From assembly GCA_020444265.1 (NCBI GenBank), contig JAHLLH010000007.1, positions 153,918 through 217,917 of the forward strand: a DNA stretch of 64,000 bases, in the 5' to 3' direction. The position numbers were made by a program, and so were the translations under genes. The DNA is from a bacterium (GTDB taxonomy: Bacteria; Electryoneota; Electryoneia; Electryoneales; Electryoneaceae). Below are positions 8,214-18,060 of the stretch, piece by piece (position 1 is the stretch's first letter; each line of letters begins with the position of its first letter). The notes below the pieces were generated by a model. That model saw nothing but the letters and a program-made list of their open reading frames with translations. It was not told where the DNA came from and did not search any database.

Positions 8214-11200
8214 TCACTGCATCGGCACCACTCGCACCTCGCTCAACTCGCGCCCATTTTCATCCTCGAGGTGCGCGCCAAAGGCCCAGCCGCCGTTGCC
8301 TTGCGACACTTTCACGAGCAGCATGTTCATGCCCGCGTTCAGGTAGATCGGGATCAGGTCGGAACGGCTGGTGTAGGGACGTCCGATCACATTCTCGTGC
8401 ACCACCTCACCATTCAACCACACTTTCACCCCATCATCAGATCCCAAGGCGAGGACCGCATCACGAGCCTCCGGTGCATCCAGCCAGGTCAGGCCATAGG
8501 CAACAGCATCTTCCGTCTGTTCTCCGACAAACTGCTGCAGATCGACCACGAACTCGGTGTCGAGCGGCGAATTTTCTTTGCGAGCGACCAAGTGCCAACG
8601 GATCTGCTCCCCACCTTTGCCCTCATGGAAAGTTGACAGATCGAGGTCGCTTTCGGGACCGAAGGGGGTGTCGAGCTCGTGACGGCTCGGGTTGTCGAAG
8701 GGGCCGATCACCTGCCATGCGCCGATCGAGGGGAAGAGAGCGGTTTCGAAGGGGACCTCGAAATGCTCCTCACCAAGGTTTAGCGAAATATCGGCGTGGA
8801 TGGACGCTGGGCCGTATACGGAGGGTGGGGTAAGCAGCCGGGTCCATCGGAGGGTTTCATGCGGGATCAGGGACACCCGATCATTGGCTACATCACCACT
8901 CGCCTCCCAACCTTCGGGGATAGTGATCTCAACAAGAGCGTCCAACCCCTCGACCTCTTCCAGCAGGGTCAAGCCGACAGTCGCCTCGACCTTCGCATCC
9001 TGGTGGACCGGGGTCCAATTGAGCGAAAGACCGTAGAGTCGCAGGAACGCTTCCCGTCGCAAGGTCTCCGCTACATCGGCGCGGCTGAAGGCGGCAGCGA
9101 TTCCGCTCCACTTCTCCTGGACACGTTGCGCCAGGCTCAGCAGATCGGTCGGGCCGCTGGTCGAATCGGCGAGATGCCCTCGATCAATCAGCAATAGCTC
9201 TGCGTCCGCCGGGGCATCTTCACCGAAACGTTGCGTGAACTCCTCCAGCAGGGCAAGCCGACCACGGAAGCGATTCAACGCACGACGATCCTCCACACGG
9301 CCTTCAATGGTCACCTGTTGTACCGCATGGACATCACTACCGGGCAGTTCGATCACCGCCGCCAATTCATCCGCATCGTACCACCAGCGCGCACCATCCA
9401 GGTGGCTTTCATCTGTGATGCGCGGTAACTCGGTTCCATTGAGCGAGACTGTGGAGGGCGGAGCGGTGTCACGCATCCGGACCTGCCAGGTTCGCTGCTC
9501 GTGCATCCCCTCGAATGATCCACGGCTCGAATCAATGGTCACCGCGTAGCCGGATGCGGTCCGGCGAAACGACACCTTCGTGCTAGCCGATTCACTATTC
9601 TCGTACCCCGCGCTGATCCCATCATCCTCGTAGAGGGTGAATTGACCCTGATCGCCGGGGAAGATCTCGAAGCATATGATTTCCGGCAGGGTGGTTCCAA
9701 TGCGACGCGAGGCGGGTGTCGTCGGAATGATCGCGCCAGCTCGTGCGAAAAGGGGCACTTGGTCCAGCGGGGTCATCAAGGTCTGCTCGGACGGTCCTTC
9801 GAACTGTTCACCGGTGTACCAATGGACCCACGTACCCGGTGGCAGCCAGACGGTGGACATGGCGCAGCGACTGGCTCGTTCACGTGGTTGTACGACCGGC
9901 ACGGCGAGAAGCTGATCGCCGAAGAGGTACTGTCCGGGATGGTTATAGGCCTCGTCCAGTTCAGGCCATTCATAGTAGAGAGGACGCATCAAGGGCAGCG
10001 CATCATCATAGGCTTGCCGTGCGCTTGTGTAGATGTAGGGTACCAGCTCATAACGTTGACGGAAGGCATCTCGCGCAACACGGAAGATCTCGTCACCGAA
10101 CTCCCAGATACGACGTTCCGCATTCGGGTTTTTCCCCGAGTGGGTACGCAGGTAGGGGTTGAGTACCGCAAACTGGATCCAACGGGCATAGAGTTCGCCC
10201 TCAACCGGACCCGGCTGGTGCCCACCAATGTCATGGGACCAATAGGGGTAGGCGACATTGCCGGCGGTGGCAGTGAAGTAGGGCTGGAAGGCGAGCGAGG
10301 CCCAATCGTTGAAGGTGTCCCCGCTGAACCCGATCTCGTAGCGATGGTTACCCAGTCCGCCCCAACGGCTGAAGATGAGGGGACGGCGACCGGTTGCCTG
10401 CTGACGAGTTTCCATATCCCGCCAGTGAAGGTGGTTCAGCCAGATCAGCGGATCGAGGCCGGGAATTCTGGATGCTTCGCCCTGCTGCCAGTCAATCCAC
10501 CAGAAGTCTACACCCTGCTTCTCAAGCGGACGATGCAACACCTCGAAGTAGGCTTTCATGTAACGAGGGTCTGCAATGTCGAACGCGATGTGATCGACTG
10601 AATCCGGGTCGAGGCCCATCGCACGGGCCATCTCGGGGAAAGCTTCCTCGTGGGGACGGACTCCATCATGGGGATGCAGGTTCAGGGTTGTATGCAGCCC
10701 CTGCTTGTGGACCCAACTTAGAAACTTTTGCGGGTTGGGGAAGAGATCACGATTCCAGGTGTAGCCGGTCCACCCTTCCAGGTGCCAGTCCATATCAACC
10801 ACCAGCACATCGAGGGGGACATCATGCTCCTCGAAGGAGAGCACCAGCTCTTTCAGCTCGTCGGCGGAGTAAGCCCAGTATCTGGACCACCACGCACCGA
10901 AACTGTATCTGGGTGGCAGGGGGATGGTCCCGCTGATGCGGGTGTAGTCCTTGAGGGCTTCGGTGTAGCGGTGGCCGTACCCAAAGAAATACCAGTCAAT
11001 GGCATCGCGATCAGGACGGGGGGTCGGCCAGAGGGGGTCGCCCTCAAGCAGCAGGTTGTGCGAATCATCCACCACGACCCAACCGTCGCGCGATAAAAGG
11101 CCAGGATCGAGCGGGGTGGAGCCTGAAACACCGTCCAGCGTGCGCACGGTCCCGCCCAGATTGCCATTGTCCTCCATCCCCGGTGTCCAGGTGCAGGTAC

Positions 11201-11561
11201 TGTCTCCCAATTTGTATTGGATCGAGAGGTTGGACTCGTCGAACCGTCCCTTCCTGTACCGGTATTTCAGCACGAGATCGCTGGTTTCGATGGTCAACCA
11301 GCCGCGTCTGGTCGAGCTGGTAAACTCCGGGACCGGCAGCTTCCGGTTGACCGCCATCAACGAAGCACGGTCCTCGAACTGTTTGTCGGGTGACCATTCC
11401 AGACGGATCAGGCTTGGTGTGAGGATGGTGAAGCGAGCATTTCGAGCTGTCACAACCGCATCAACATCCGCTTTGGGTTGCTGGTCGGGCAACGGGGTAG
11501 CCTGGACTGCAAATGTGGTCAGAATCACAAGCAGAACTCCTGCAACGAAGCGGTGGAGCAT
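8214..11561 (-). CDS. Exported GH31 alpha-glucosidase family enzyme
   Basis: 1115 residues. The ATG at 11561 is preferred over the adjacent one at 11564 because GGAGAAG is better spaced from it. A signal peptide (MLHRFVAGVLLVILTTFAVQA) directs export. After an N-terminal beta-sandwich, the (beta/alpha)8 barrel carries WWIDWQQGE, whose Asp357 fits the GH31 nucleophile, and GFSGDT, whose Asp415 fits the acid/base. YWSHDIGG follows. A C-terminal beta-sandwich comes next, then an extension of about 350 residues ending in a domain with GPFDNP and GSDDGVKVWLNGE, like a carbohydrate-binding beta-sandwich. GH31 enzymes cleave alpha-linked glucose or xylose from non-reducing ends; the substrate is not resolved. 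No T9SS tail is present, unlike neighbouring exported proteins. It is divergent from the sensor gene at 11769 and shares a CRP-like site with it. Confidence 0.92.
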   Translation of the reverse strand: MLHRFVAGVLLVILTTFAVQATPLPDQQPKADVDAVVTARNARFTILTPSLIRLEWSPDKQFEDRASLMAVNRKLPVPEFTSSTRRGWLTIETSDLVLKYRYRKGRFDESNLSIQYKLGDSTCTWTPGMEDNGNLGGTVRTLDGVSGSTPLDPGLLSRDGWVVVDDSHNLLLEGDPLWPTPRPDRDAIDWYFFGYGHRYTEALKDYTRISGTIPLPPRYSFGAWWSRYWAYSADELKELVLSFEEHDVPLDVLVVDMDWHLEGWTGYTWNRDLFPNPQKFLSWVHKQGLHTTLNLHPHDGVRPHEEAFPEMARAMGLDPDSVDHIAFDIADPRYMKAYFEVLHRPLEKQGVDFWWIDWQQGEASRIPGLDPLIWLNHLHWRDMETRQQATGRRPLIFSRWGGLGNHRYEIGFSGDTFNDWASLAFQPYFTATAGNVAYPYWSHDIGGHQPGPVEGELYARWIQFAVLNPYLRTHSGKNPNAERRIWEFGDEIFRVARDAFRQRYELVPYIYTSARQAYDDALPLMRPLYYEWPELDEAYNHPGQYLFGDQLLAVPVVQPRERASRCAMSTVWLPPGTWVHWYTGEQFEGPSEQTLMTPLDQVPLFARAGAIIPTTPASRRIGTTLPEIICFEIFPGDQGQFTLYEDDGISAGYENSESASTKVSFRRTASGYAVTIDSSRGSFEGMHEQRTWQVRMRDTAPPSTVSLNGTELPRITDESHLDGARWWYDADELAAVIELPGSDVHAVQQVTIEGRVEDRRALNRFRGRLALLEEFTQRFGEDAPADAELLLIDRGHLADSTSGPTDLLSLAQRVQEKWSGIAAAFSRADVAETLRREAFLRLYGLSLNWTPVHQDAKVEATVGLTLLEEVEGLDALVEITIPEGWEASGDVANDRVSLIPHETLRWTRLLTPPSVYGPASIHADISLNLGEEHFEVPFETALFPSIGAWQVIGPFDNPSRHELDTPFGPESDLDLSTFHEGKGGEQIRWHLVARKENSPLDTEFVVDLQQFVGEQTEDAVAYGLTWLDAPEARDAVLALGSDDGVKVWLNGEVVHENVIGRPYTSRSDLIPIYLNAGMNMLLVKVSQGNGGWAFGAHLEDENGRELSEVRVVPMQ

Positions 11562-11675
11562 CATCTTCTCCGGCTGATGAGGGGACGTGGGATCAACAAC
11601 TATCAAAAGCTAGGGCGAGAAGGGTGTCTGTTCAATTGGATAAGCTGTGGCGGAATCTTCTGTTCCGAGGCTCAG

Positions 11676-11691
11676 TGTGATCCACGTCACA
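11676..11691. promoter_or_regulatory. CRP/FNR-family-like operator
   Basis: TGTGA-TCCACG-TCACA is an exact match to the E. coli CRP half-site consensus with the correct six-base spacer. It lies between divergent genes, 115 bases from the GH31 start and 78 bases from the sensor start. Binding by a CRP/FNR-family protein is inferred; no such regulator is encoded in the window. Confidence 0.5.
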
Positions 11692-11768
11692 TCTCAATTC
11701 CTTATATTGCAAACGTATGCGAAATTGTAGACTCGATCCACAACGTGATACCCACGTGGGGGAACTCG

Positions 11769-14468
11769 ATGACCAGCCCAGATTTTCGAAGAAGGAGAGT
11801 GTGGTCCATCTTCCTGCTGGTTGCACTTTTTTTCGGTTTCGTCCAGACGGCGATGGCCGATGAGTTCCGTGTTATTGATTATGGTGCTGATGATGGGTTG
11901 ACGGTAGAGTTTATCAAGAGCGTGGATCAGGATACGCTCGGCTTTATCTGGGTGGCTACGGATCGAGGCCTCTTTCGTTATGATGGTATCCGGTTCACAC
12001 ACTTCAAGGACGGACTGCCCAGCCCCTATGTGAAATCCTTTTTCCATGGGTTGAACGGGGAACTGTACGCGGTGACCGACGAAGGGGTGGTGCTTATCCA
12101 TCAGGATAGCCGTCACCCGTCGATTGAACCCTTTATCTCCGGATCCACCCAGCTGAGTGACTCAGCACTTACCTACCCAAAGCATGGCATGACGGACGGT
12201 CAGGGCGGGTTCTGGATCACAGAACAGCGTGGAATAGCAAAGTTTAAAGAGGACCGTCTACAGAGCTACCCCTTCCCGGAAAAGGATCATGCCTACGATT
12301 TTCTCCGTGCCTTCACCATGTTGGATGCTGGGGTCAATGGTTTCTATGTTCTCTCGCTTCGTGGCACCCTCTACCGCTTCAACAAACGTTTTGAACGCTT
12401 CGATGAATATGATCTGCCGCAGCAGCTTGGGCAGGTATCCTGCGCCATTCCCCTCACACAAGATCGTTTCCTGGTCGGTGCGAGTCGAGGTCTTTTCGAA
12501 CTGTTGTTGCCTGACAAAAGCGGCAAGGCGCGCTTGAAACAGTTGGTAACGGGGCTTGACATCTCCTCGATGGCCATGGATGATGAGGGGAAGGTCTATT
12601 TCGGGACCTGGGCGCATGGTCTTTACCATGTTGACCCGAAACGGCCCGAGGTGTCGCTGCAGCGAATCCGGGACTTTCAGTTCATCAAAGTGAATGCGCT
12701 CTATTTTGCCCAGGGAAACCTTTGGGTCTCGACAGATGTCGGAGTGTCGCTGGTCGAAAAGACGCCGTTCACCACTATTTCACGCTCGGGGTTGAACACC
12801 TATATCCACGATATCGATCAAGGTCCCAACGGAGAGATCTTTTTCTGTGATGGAGCTCGAATCATGAGTCTCGCCTCGCTGGAACGTGGCGCCCCGATCG
12901 ATACGGTATACACAGAGTTCGATCACACGATGTTGCAGTTCCAGTTTGTACGGGGCAGCATCTATGTTTCGACCCTGCAAGGGGACATTCTGAGGGTTCG
13001 GAATGGCCGTCTCGCCGAAACGCTTCAGCTCCCATCACGCGGGCATCCGATTCTAAGCATGATCCAGGACGAGGAGGAGAACCTCTGGTTGACCCAGACC
13101 GACGTTCCCGGGTTGTCCCGAATCGATTCGAAGCATGAGGTTACACGCTACGGGGGCGAGATGGGGCTGATGCACCCGGTCGAAGCGATCCGTATTGTAA
13201 ATGGCACGCTTCATGCCGCCTTCACCAGGCAGGATTCCCTGTTTGTTTACCGATTGCAGGGGGAGCACTTTGAGGCCATTGTAGAGCAGAAGCTGCATTC
13301 GGGAATGAGCCAGCAGATCGCCTATGACCTGACGGGCGATGCTGAGGGTCGGCTGCATGTCGCCACCTCTGCCGGGCTCTACCTGGTCGAGGATGGAAAT
13401 ATCACCCCCGAAAAAATTGAGCTTCAGCCTTCCACGGGGGTGCGTGCTGTGACGCTGCACCCGGACGGGGACCTTTGGTTGGGAACCCGGTTTAACGTGG
13501 TCCGGATGACGGACGATGGCATTGTCCACTATTCCGTCTCCGATGGTCTGCCAGCACGAACAATCAGCCGTCACAGCATCTTCATTGATGACCAGGGCCA
13601 TGTCTGGATGGGCACATCGCTGGGTGCGGCGTACACACGAAATATCAATCAATCTCGTCCGACACCGACTCCGATTCTGCTGACGACCAGCTTGGATGGG
13701 GACCCGGTTGAAAAGCTGGAAAAAGGGATGGTCCATCCCACAACCCTGCTGGAAATTTCCTTCGCGAGCCTGACGTACCCCGGGCAGTTTGTCCACTATC
13801 AGCAACGGGTGGTGGGTAGAGAAGCATCACCCTGGCGGAAAATTGACGGACAACGTGTCGCGTTCTTATATGACCCACCCCCTGGCAATGTTACGTGGCA
13901 AATTCGAGCCAAGCGACAGGGAAATCTGGACTGGAGTGATCCGCTTTCCATCGAGCTGGAAGTGCTGCCACACTGGTATGCGAGCTGGTGGGCGTTCATC
14001 CTTTACGGGCTGCTCGCGATCGCACTCTACATCATCGCGATACGACTCTATACTGCTGGTTTGATTCGGGAGAAAGAGCGGTTGGAGCATGTGATAGGCA
14101 CACGGACACGGCAAGCGCTGGATCAGCTTGAACGGTCGAAAAATGCCGAGCTGGATGCACAACAGATGCGCACCGCCAACCGGATCGCAGGAACGATCGC
14201 CCATGAGTTCAATAATCCCCTCGCCATCATCCAAGCCAGCCTCGATCTACTCAGGATGAAACAACTGAAAGGGGACGATCTGCAAACGTTTGAGCGCATC
14301 GAGACGCAGGTTGTCCGTATGAGGGATCTGGTACGAAAACTATTGAAACTTCAAGGGCTGCGAGAGATGGATTATGCAGCAGGAATGAAAATTGTCAACA
14401 TTCACAATGAAAAAGGGGAGCCAGAGGGAAAAGAAACATCTTCAAATGTGAAACGAGAAAAGAAGTGA
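11769..14468 (+). CDS. Beta-propeller sensor with HisKA-like domain but no ATPase domain
   Basis: 899 residues from the ATG at 11769. A signal or anchor helix (WSIFLLVALFFGFVQTAMA) is followed by two-component regulator propeller repeats (DTLGFIWVATDRGLFRYDG-type blades) over roughly residues 35-640, a Y_Y_Y-like beta-sandwich, a transmembrane helix near residues 736-760, a coiled coil, and a phosphoacceptor helix with AHEFNNPLAI (His812). The protein then ends about 87 residues later in a polar tail. The HATPase_c domain with N, G1 and G2 boxes is absent, and none is seen in the 172 bases before the next gene. Alone it could not autophosphorylate. It might pair with the complete kinase encoded next, act as a ligand-binding or phosphoacceptor partner, or be the remains of a deleted kinase. 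No receiver or AraC domain is fused. Confidence 0.85.
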   Translation: MTSPDFRRRRVWSIFLLVALFFGFVQTAMADEFRVIDYGADDGLTVEFIKSVDQDTLGFIWVATDRGLFRYDGIRFTHFKDGLPSPYVKSFFHGLNGELYAVTDEGVVLIHQDSRHPSIEPFISGSTQLSDSALTYPKHGMTDGQGGFWITEQRGIAKFKEDRLQSYPFPEKDHAYDFLRAFTMLDAGVNGFYVLSLRGTLYRFNKRFERFDEYDLPQQLGQVSCAIPLTQDRFLVGASRGLFELLLPDKSGKARLKQLVTGLDISSMAMDDEGKVYFGTWAHGLYHVDPKRPEVSLQRIRDFQFIKVNALYFAQGNLWVSTDVGVSLVEKTPFTTISRSGLNTYIHDIDQGPNGEIFFCDGARIMSLASLERGAPIDTVYTEFDHTMLQFQFVRGSIYVSTLQGDILRVRNGRLAETLQLPSRGHPILSMIQDEEENLWLTQTDVPGLSRIDSKHEVTRYGGEMGLMHPVEAIRIVNGTLHAAFTRQDSLFVYRLQGEHFEAIVEQKLHSGMSQQIAYDLTGDAEGRLHVATSAGLYLVEDGNITPEKIELQPSTGVRAVTLHPDGDLWLGTRFNVVRMTDDGIVHYSVSDGLPARTISRHSIFIDDQGHVWMGTSLGAAYTRNINQSRPTPTPILLTTSLDGDPVEKLEKGMVHPTTLLEISFASLTYPGQFVHYQQRVVGREASPWRKIDGQRVAFLYDPPPGNVTWQIRAKRQGNLDWSDPLSIELEVLPHWYASWWAFILYGLLAIALYIIAIRLYTAGLIREKERLEHVIGTRTRQALDQLERSKNAELDAQQMRTANRIAGTIAHEFNNPLAIIQASLDLLRMKQLKGDDLQTFERIETQVVRMRDLVRKLLKLQGLREMDYAAGMKIVNIHNEKGEPEGKETSSNVKREKK

Positions 14469-14640
14469 AATAGACAACGTTTTCATCACTTTAGAATGAA
14501 AGATGATCGTAAACAGGGAGTATCCGAAGCGTCTGAGAGCTTCTCAATGGCGATAATCAGCGATATTTCGCTGAGCTTCTGGTCTCTTCTAAGCTCGTGT
14601 GTTACTTTATCGCGCGATGATTGTACAGGGGATTTGGTTC

Positions 14641-17600
14641 ATGTTGCGACGGTTGGCGATCAGGCACGTCCTCCCTTCGATTGACAGCGTTATTCTGTCG
14701 CCGCTTCTCGTCGTGCTTTTTCTCCTCGCTTTTGTCCTTCCCTCACCCTCCCTTGCGATACGTCCCGGCGAAGAAGGCATGCCTTTCATGCAGATGTTCA
14801 CGCTCGATGAAACGGGCGGGGCCAGCCAGAACTGGGGAGTTGTTCAGAACAAGGAAGGACTGATCTACGTCGCGAACCTGATGGCAGTCCTCGAGTACGA
14901 TGGGGGCCGTTGGCGTCGCATTTATCACCCAAGCCAGTTGCGTCCTGTTTCCATCGATATCGACTCCACCGACCGGATCTATGTGGGCTACCAGGGGGAC
15001 ATGGGCTTCCTGAGGATGTCCTCCAATGGCCATCAGCAGGTGGTGTCGCTACGCTCCCAGGTCCCGGACTCGATCGCGGACGTCGGCTACATCTGGGGCA
15101 CCAAGACCTCCCCTCAAGGCGTCTTCTTCAGATCACCCAATCGATTGTACCGTTGGCGACCCAGTGATCAACGTGTTCGCTATGGCGAGATGAAGGTCTG
15201 GTCCTTCCCGCCGGGGCACGAATTGTTGGGGTTGTCGGTTATTGAGGATCATGTCTATATCTGGCAGCAGGGCAGGGGATTGCTCGAGGTCAAGGGTGAT
15301 TCGCTTGTGGTGGTGCCGGGTGGTGAAGGATTAAAGGATATTCGAGTCCGCAGTGTGTCGCCGTTCGGGGAGGATACTCTCCTGTTGACGTGCGAGACAA
15401 ATGGGCTATACGTGTTGCAGGATGGCAGGGCGCGTCCCCTGCGAAGCGAAGCGGATGATTTCGCACGCACCAACTTTGCTGTCGGGGCGATCCGGACGGA
15501 CAATGGCATGTTTGCCCTGGCCACTCGTTTCGGCGGACTGTTGATCTTCAACCGTGACGGGAAAATTCAGCGCTACATCGACAAATCACTAGGCTTGCTG
15601 GACAATAACATTCTCGGCACCCCGTACGCCGATCGTCAGGGCGCCCTTTGGCTGCCGTTGAACTATGGTATCGGCCGAGTCGAAGCTCCCTCGCCGTTGG
15701 ACTACTATGATTACGACTTGGGGATGGATGGTATTATTGACACCATCGTCCGGCACAAAGGACGGCTGTATGTCGGTACCTCCCAGGGACTGTACGTCCT
15801 GACTCCCTCTTCAACACCGGGTCGTCCTGGGCACTTTGAGCTGGTGCCCGGCGCGGAAGATCGAAACTGGCAGCTTCTCTCCGTACGTGGAAAACTGCTG
15901 GCGATCAGCTCAAAAGGGATCGAGGAAATTACCGGCCCGAACCAACCGCCAAAGATGGTCTACCCGATCCGGATGGCCTACTGCATTGATGTTTCACCGG
16001 ATTCGAGCCGGTTGTACCTGGGTACCTACAACAATGGCGTACACACCTTCCGATACCGTGGAGGTGACTGGCACTATGAAGGGCCTGTTACCGGCACCTC
16101 GAAGCAGATTCTGATTGTCGATGTAGATCAGCGCGGCGACCTCTGGTTGATGGCGAATTATCGTCACGTGGAACGGGTCCACTTCCTGCCCTCGACAAAT
16201 GGACGGGTGCCGGAGCATACGGTTACCGTCTACGATACCGCCCGAGGGCTGCCACACCTGAGCCATTACTTCCCACTGAGCATGAACAACCATTTCTACC
16301 TGGGCAATCCCGCCGGGCTGTTCCGTTTCCAACCTGAGTCCGATTCCTTTGTGCCTGATTCGACCTTTGGGGATGGGTTCGGCAGTGGAGACCGTGGTAT
16401 CTGGAACATGGTGGCGGACGATGCAGGTGGTGTCTGGTTTAACACGCAGTACGCCAAGGGGGCGCGTGTTAAACCGACCGAGAGTGGCGAGTATGAGTTG
16501 ACCTACCCGCTACTGAGGACTTCACAATCCGACTTCCAGTGCTTCTATCCCGAAGAAAATGGCGGTGTGGTCTGGGCGGGGGCGAAAAACGGCAGCCTGG
16601 TGCGCTACACCGAACAGTTCGAGCACAGCGACTCCACCACCTTCAAGGCGTTGGTCCGTCGTGTCGTGGTCGGGACGGATTCGGTGCTGATGGATGGTGG
16701 CTTCCCTGCCAACTGGGAGACACCGAAACTTCGCTACGATCTCAACGCGGTCCGTTTCGAATACACCATTCCGCGTTATGATGCTCCGCACACTCGTCGC
16801 TTCCGCTACCGTCTGATCGGCCTGAACGACGAGTGGTCGACCTGGATGGATGAAACCTACCGAAACTTTAACAGCTTGCGCGAAGGACGCTATCGCTTTG
16901 AAGTAAGCGGTTACGATGTCTATTACGAGCAGAGTACGATCGGGTCGTTCGAGTTTATCGTTCTGCCGCCCTGGTACCGCACCTTCTGGGCCTATGTCCT
17001 CTACGTCCTCTTCTTCGCGGCGTTTGTCTACTTCCTGTTGAAATGGCGTGTCCGTCGCATCGAGAACCAGAAGCGACAGCTCGAGGACCTGGTCAATGTT
17101 CGTACGGAAGAGCTCTCCCATGCAAACGACAAGATTCAGCAGTACAACGAGCAGCTTGAAACAATGCTGCAGGAGCGGACACGCCACCTGATTCGTAGTG
17201 AACGTCAGGCGGTGTTCGGCCAGATGGTACAGGGGATCGTCCACAACTTGCGCAACCCCTTAACCTCATCGACCATGAGCACCCAGCTCATGCGAATGGC
17301 GATTGAAAAAGCGCGCGCGAAAAACTTCCGTACCGATGATGAAGAGCTCGGCGTGTTGCGTGAAATCACCAGTTCCGTCGAGGCGATGGTCAACTGGATT
17401 GAAAAGGCGAATGAGACCCTGAGCAACATGATCAACTCCCTGCTGACCAAGAGCCGGTCAGACAAGGAGAAGGACATGAACACAATCGACCTGAACGACC
17501 TTGTGAAGAACGAACTCGAGTTCCTCCAGGCCGACCGTATGTTCCGGGTAACGGTCGACAAACAGATAGAACTAACCGAAGAAACCTTGCCTGTTAATGT

Positions 17601-18003
17601 GGTACCTGGCGAGCTTGCCCAAGTGCTGCAGAACCTGGTGCGAAATGCGCTGGACGCCATGTTCAAGGTGGATAAGCCGATCCTGCGTATCCGGACCTGG
17701 GTGGCGGACGGCAACAAGGTGAAGTTGTCGGTCACGGACAATGGGTCCGGGATTCCGGAAAATATTCAAGATCGAATCTTCGATCCCTTCTTCTCGACCA
17801 AGCCGCCAGAAGGCGCCAAGGATGTCGAGGAAGAGGACGAACCGCGCGGTACAGGTCTCGGCCTTTGGATGTGCCAGGAGGCGATGCATTCCTTTAAGGG
17901 CGAAATCGAGGTCTCGAGCATCCAGGGGCGCGGCACTACCTTCATCCTGACCCTGCCGAAAGGGGAAGACTCCGCCCGCCGGAAGGTGGTCATCGGGCAA
18001 TAA
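14641..18003 (+). CDS. Beta-propeller sensor histidine kinase
   Basis: 1120 residues. The ATG at 14641 is preferred to one at 14617 because AGGGGA precedes it and it opens a signal peptide; in-frame starts further upstream lack a ribosome site. A periplasmic propeller region covers roughly residues 55-690. A Y_Y_Y domain, a transmembrane helix near 778-800 and a long coiled coil follow. The DHp helix has IVHNLRNPLTSS (His868). A complete HATPase_c domain follows, with NLVRNALDAM (N box), DNGSGIP near 1033, FDPFFSTKPP and GTGLGL near 1070. Between the last two sits an acidic loop (KDVEEEDEPRG). No receiver domain or response regulator gene is nearby, so the output partner is unknown. It follows the ATPase-less sensor in the same direction. 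Confidence 0.92.
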   Translation: MLRRLAIRHVLPSIDSVILSPLLVVLFLLAFVLPSPSLAIRPGEEGMPFMQMFTLDETGGASQNWGVVQNKEGLIYVANLMAVLEYDGGRWRRIYHPSQLRPVSIDIDSTDRIYVGYQGDMGFLRMSSNGHQQVVSLRSQVPDSIADVGYIWGTKTSPQGVFFRSPNRLYRWRPSDQRVRYGEMKVWSFPPGHELLGLSVIEDHVYIWQQGRGLLEVKGDSLVVVPGGEGLKDIRVRSVSPFGEDTLLLTCETNGLYVLQDGRARPLRSEADDFARTNFAVGAIRTDNGMFALATRFGGLLIFNRDGKIQRYIDKSLGLLDNNILGTPYADRQGALWLPLNYGIGRVEAPSPLDYYDYDLGMDGIIDTIVRHKGRLYVGTSQGLYVLTPSSTPGRPGHFELVPGAEDRNWQLLSVRGKLLAISSKGIEEITGPNQPPKMVYPIRMAYCIDVSPDSSRLYLGTYNNGVHTFRYRGGDWHYEGPVTGTSKQILIVDVDQRGDLWLMANYRHVERVHFLPSTNGRVPEHTVTVYDTARGLPHLSHYFPLSMNNHFYLGNPAGLFRFQPESDSFVPDSTFGDGFGSGDRGIWNMVADDAGGVWFNTQYAKGARVKPTESGEYELTYPLLRTSQSDFQCFYPEENGGVVWAGAKNGSLVRYTEQFEHSDSTTFKALVRRVVVGTDSVLMDGGFPANWETPKLRYDLNAVRFEYTIPRYDAPHTRRFRYRLIGLNDEWSTWMDETYRNFNSLREGRYRFEVSGYDVYYEQSTIGSFEFIVLPPWYRTFWAYVLYVLFFAAFVYFLLKWRVRRIENQKRQLEDLVNVRTEELSHANDKIQQYNEQLETMLQERTRHLIRSERQAVFGQMVQGIVHNLRNPLTSSTMSTQLMRMAIEKARAKNFRTDDEELGVLREITSSVEAMVNWIEKANETLSNMINSLLTKSRSDKEKDMNTIDLNDLVKNELEFLQADRMFRVTVDKQIELTEETLPVNVVPGELAQVLQNLVRNALDAMFKVDKPILRIRTWVADGNKVKLSVTDNGSGIPENIQDRIFDPFFSTKPPEGAKDVEEEDEPRGTGLGLWMCQEAMHSFKGEIEVSSIQGRGTTFILTLPKGEDSARRKVVIGQ

Positions 18004-18033
18004 CGACCGCTCACCAAGACGCTCAAATTGCAT

Positions 18034-18060
18034 CGCCCGCGAGAGATCGCGGGCGTTTTG
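18034..18060 (+). terminator. Rho-independent terminator of the kinase gene
   Basis: CGCCCGCGA and TCGCGGGCG form a perfect 9-base stem with loop GAGA, followed by TTTTG. It lies 31 bases after the kinase stop, separating it from the small exported protein downstream. Confidence 0.8.
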
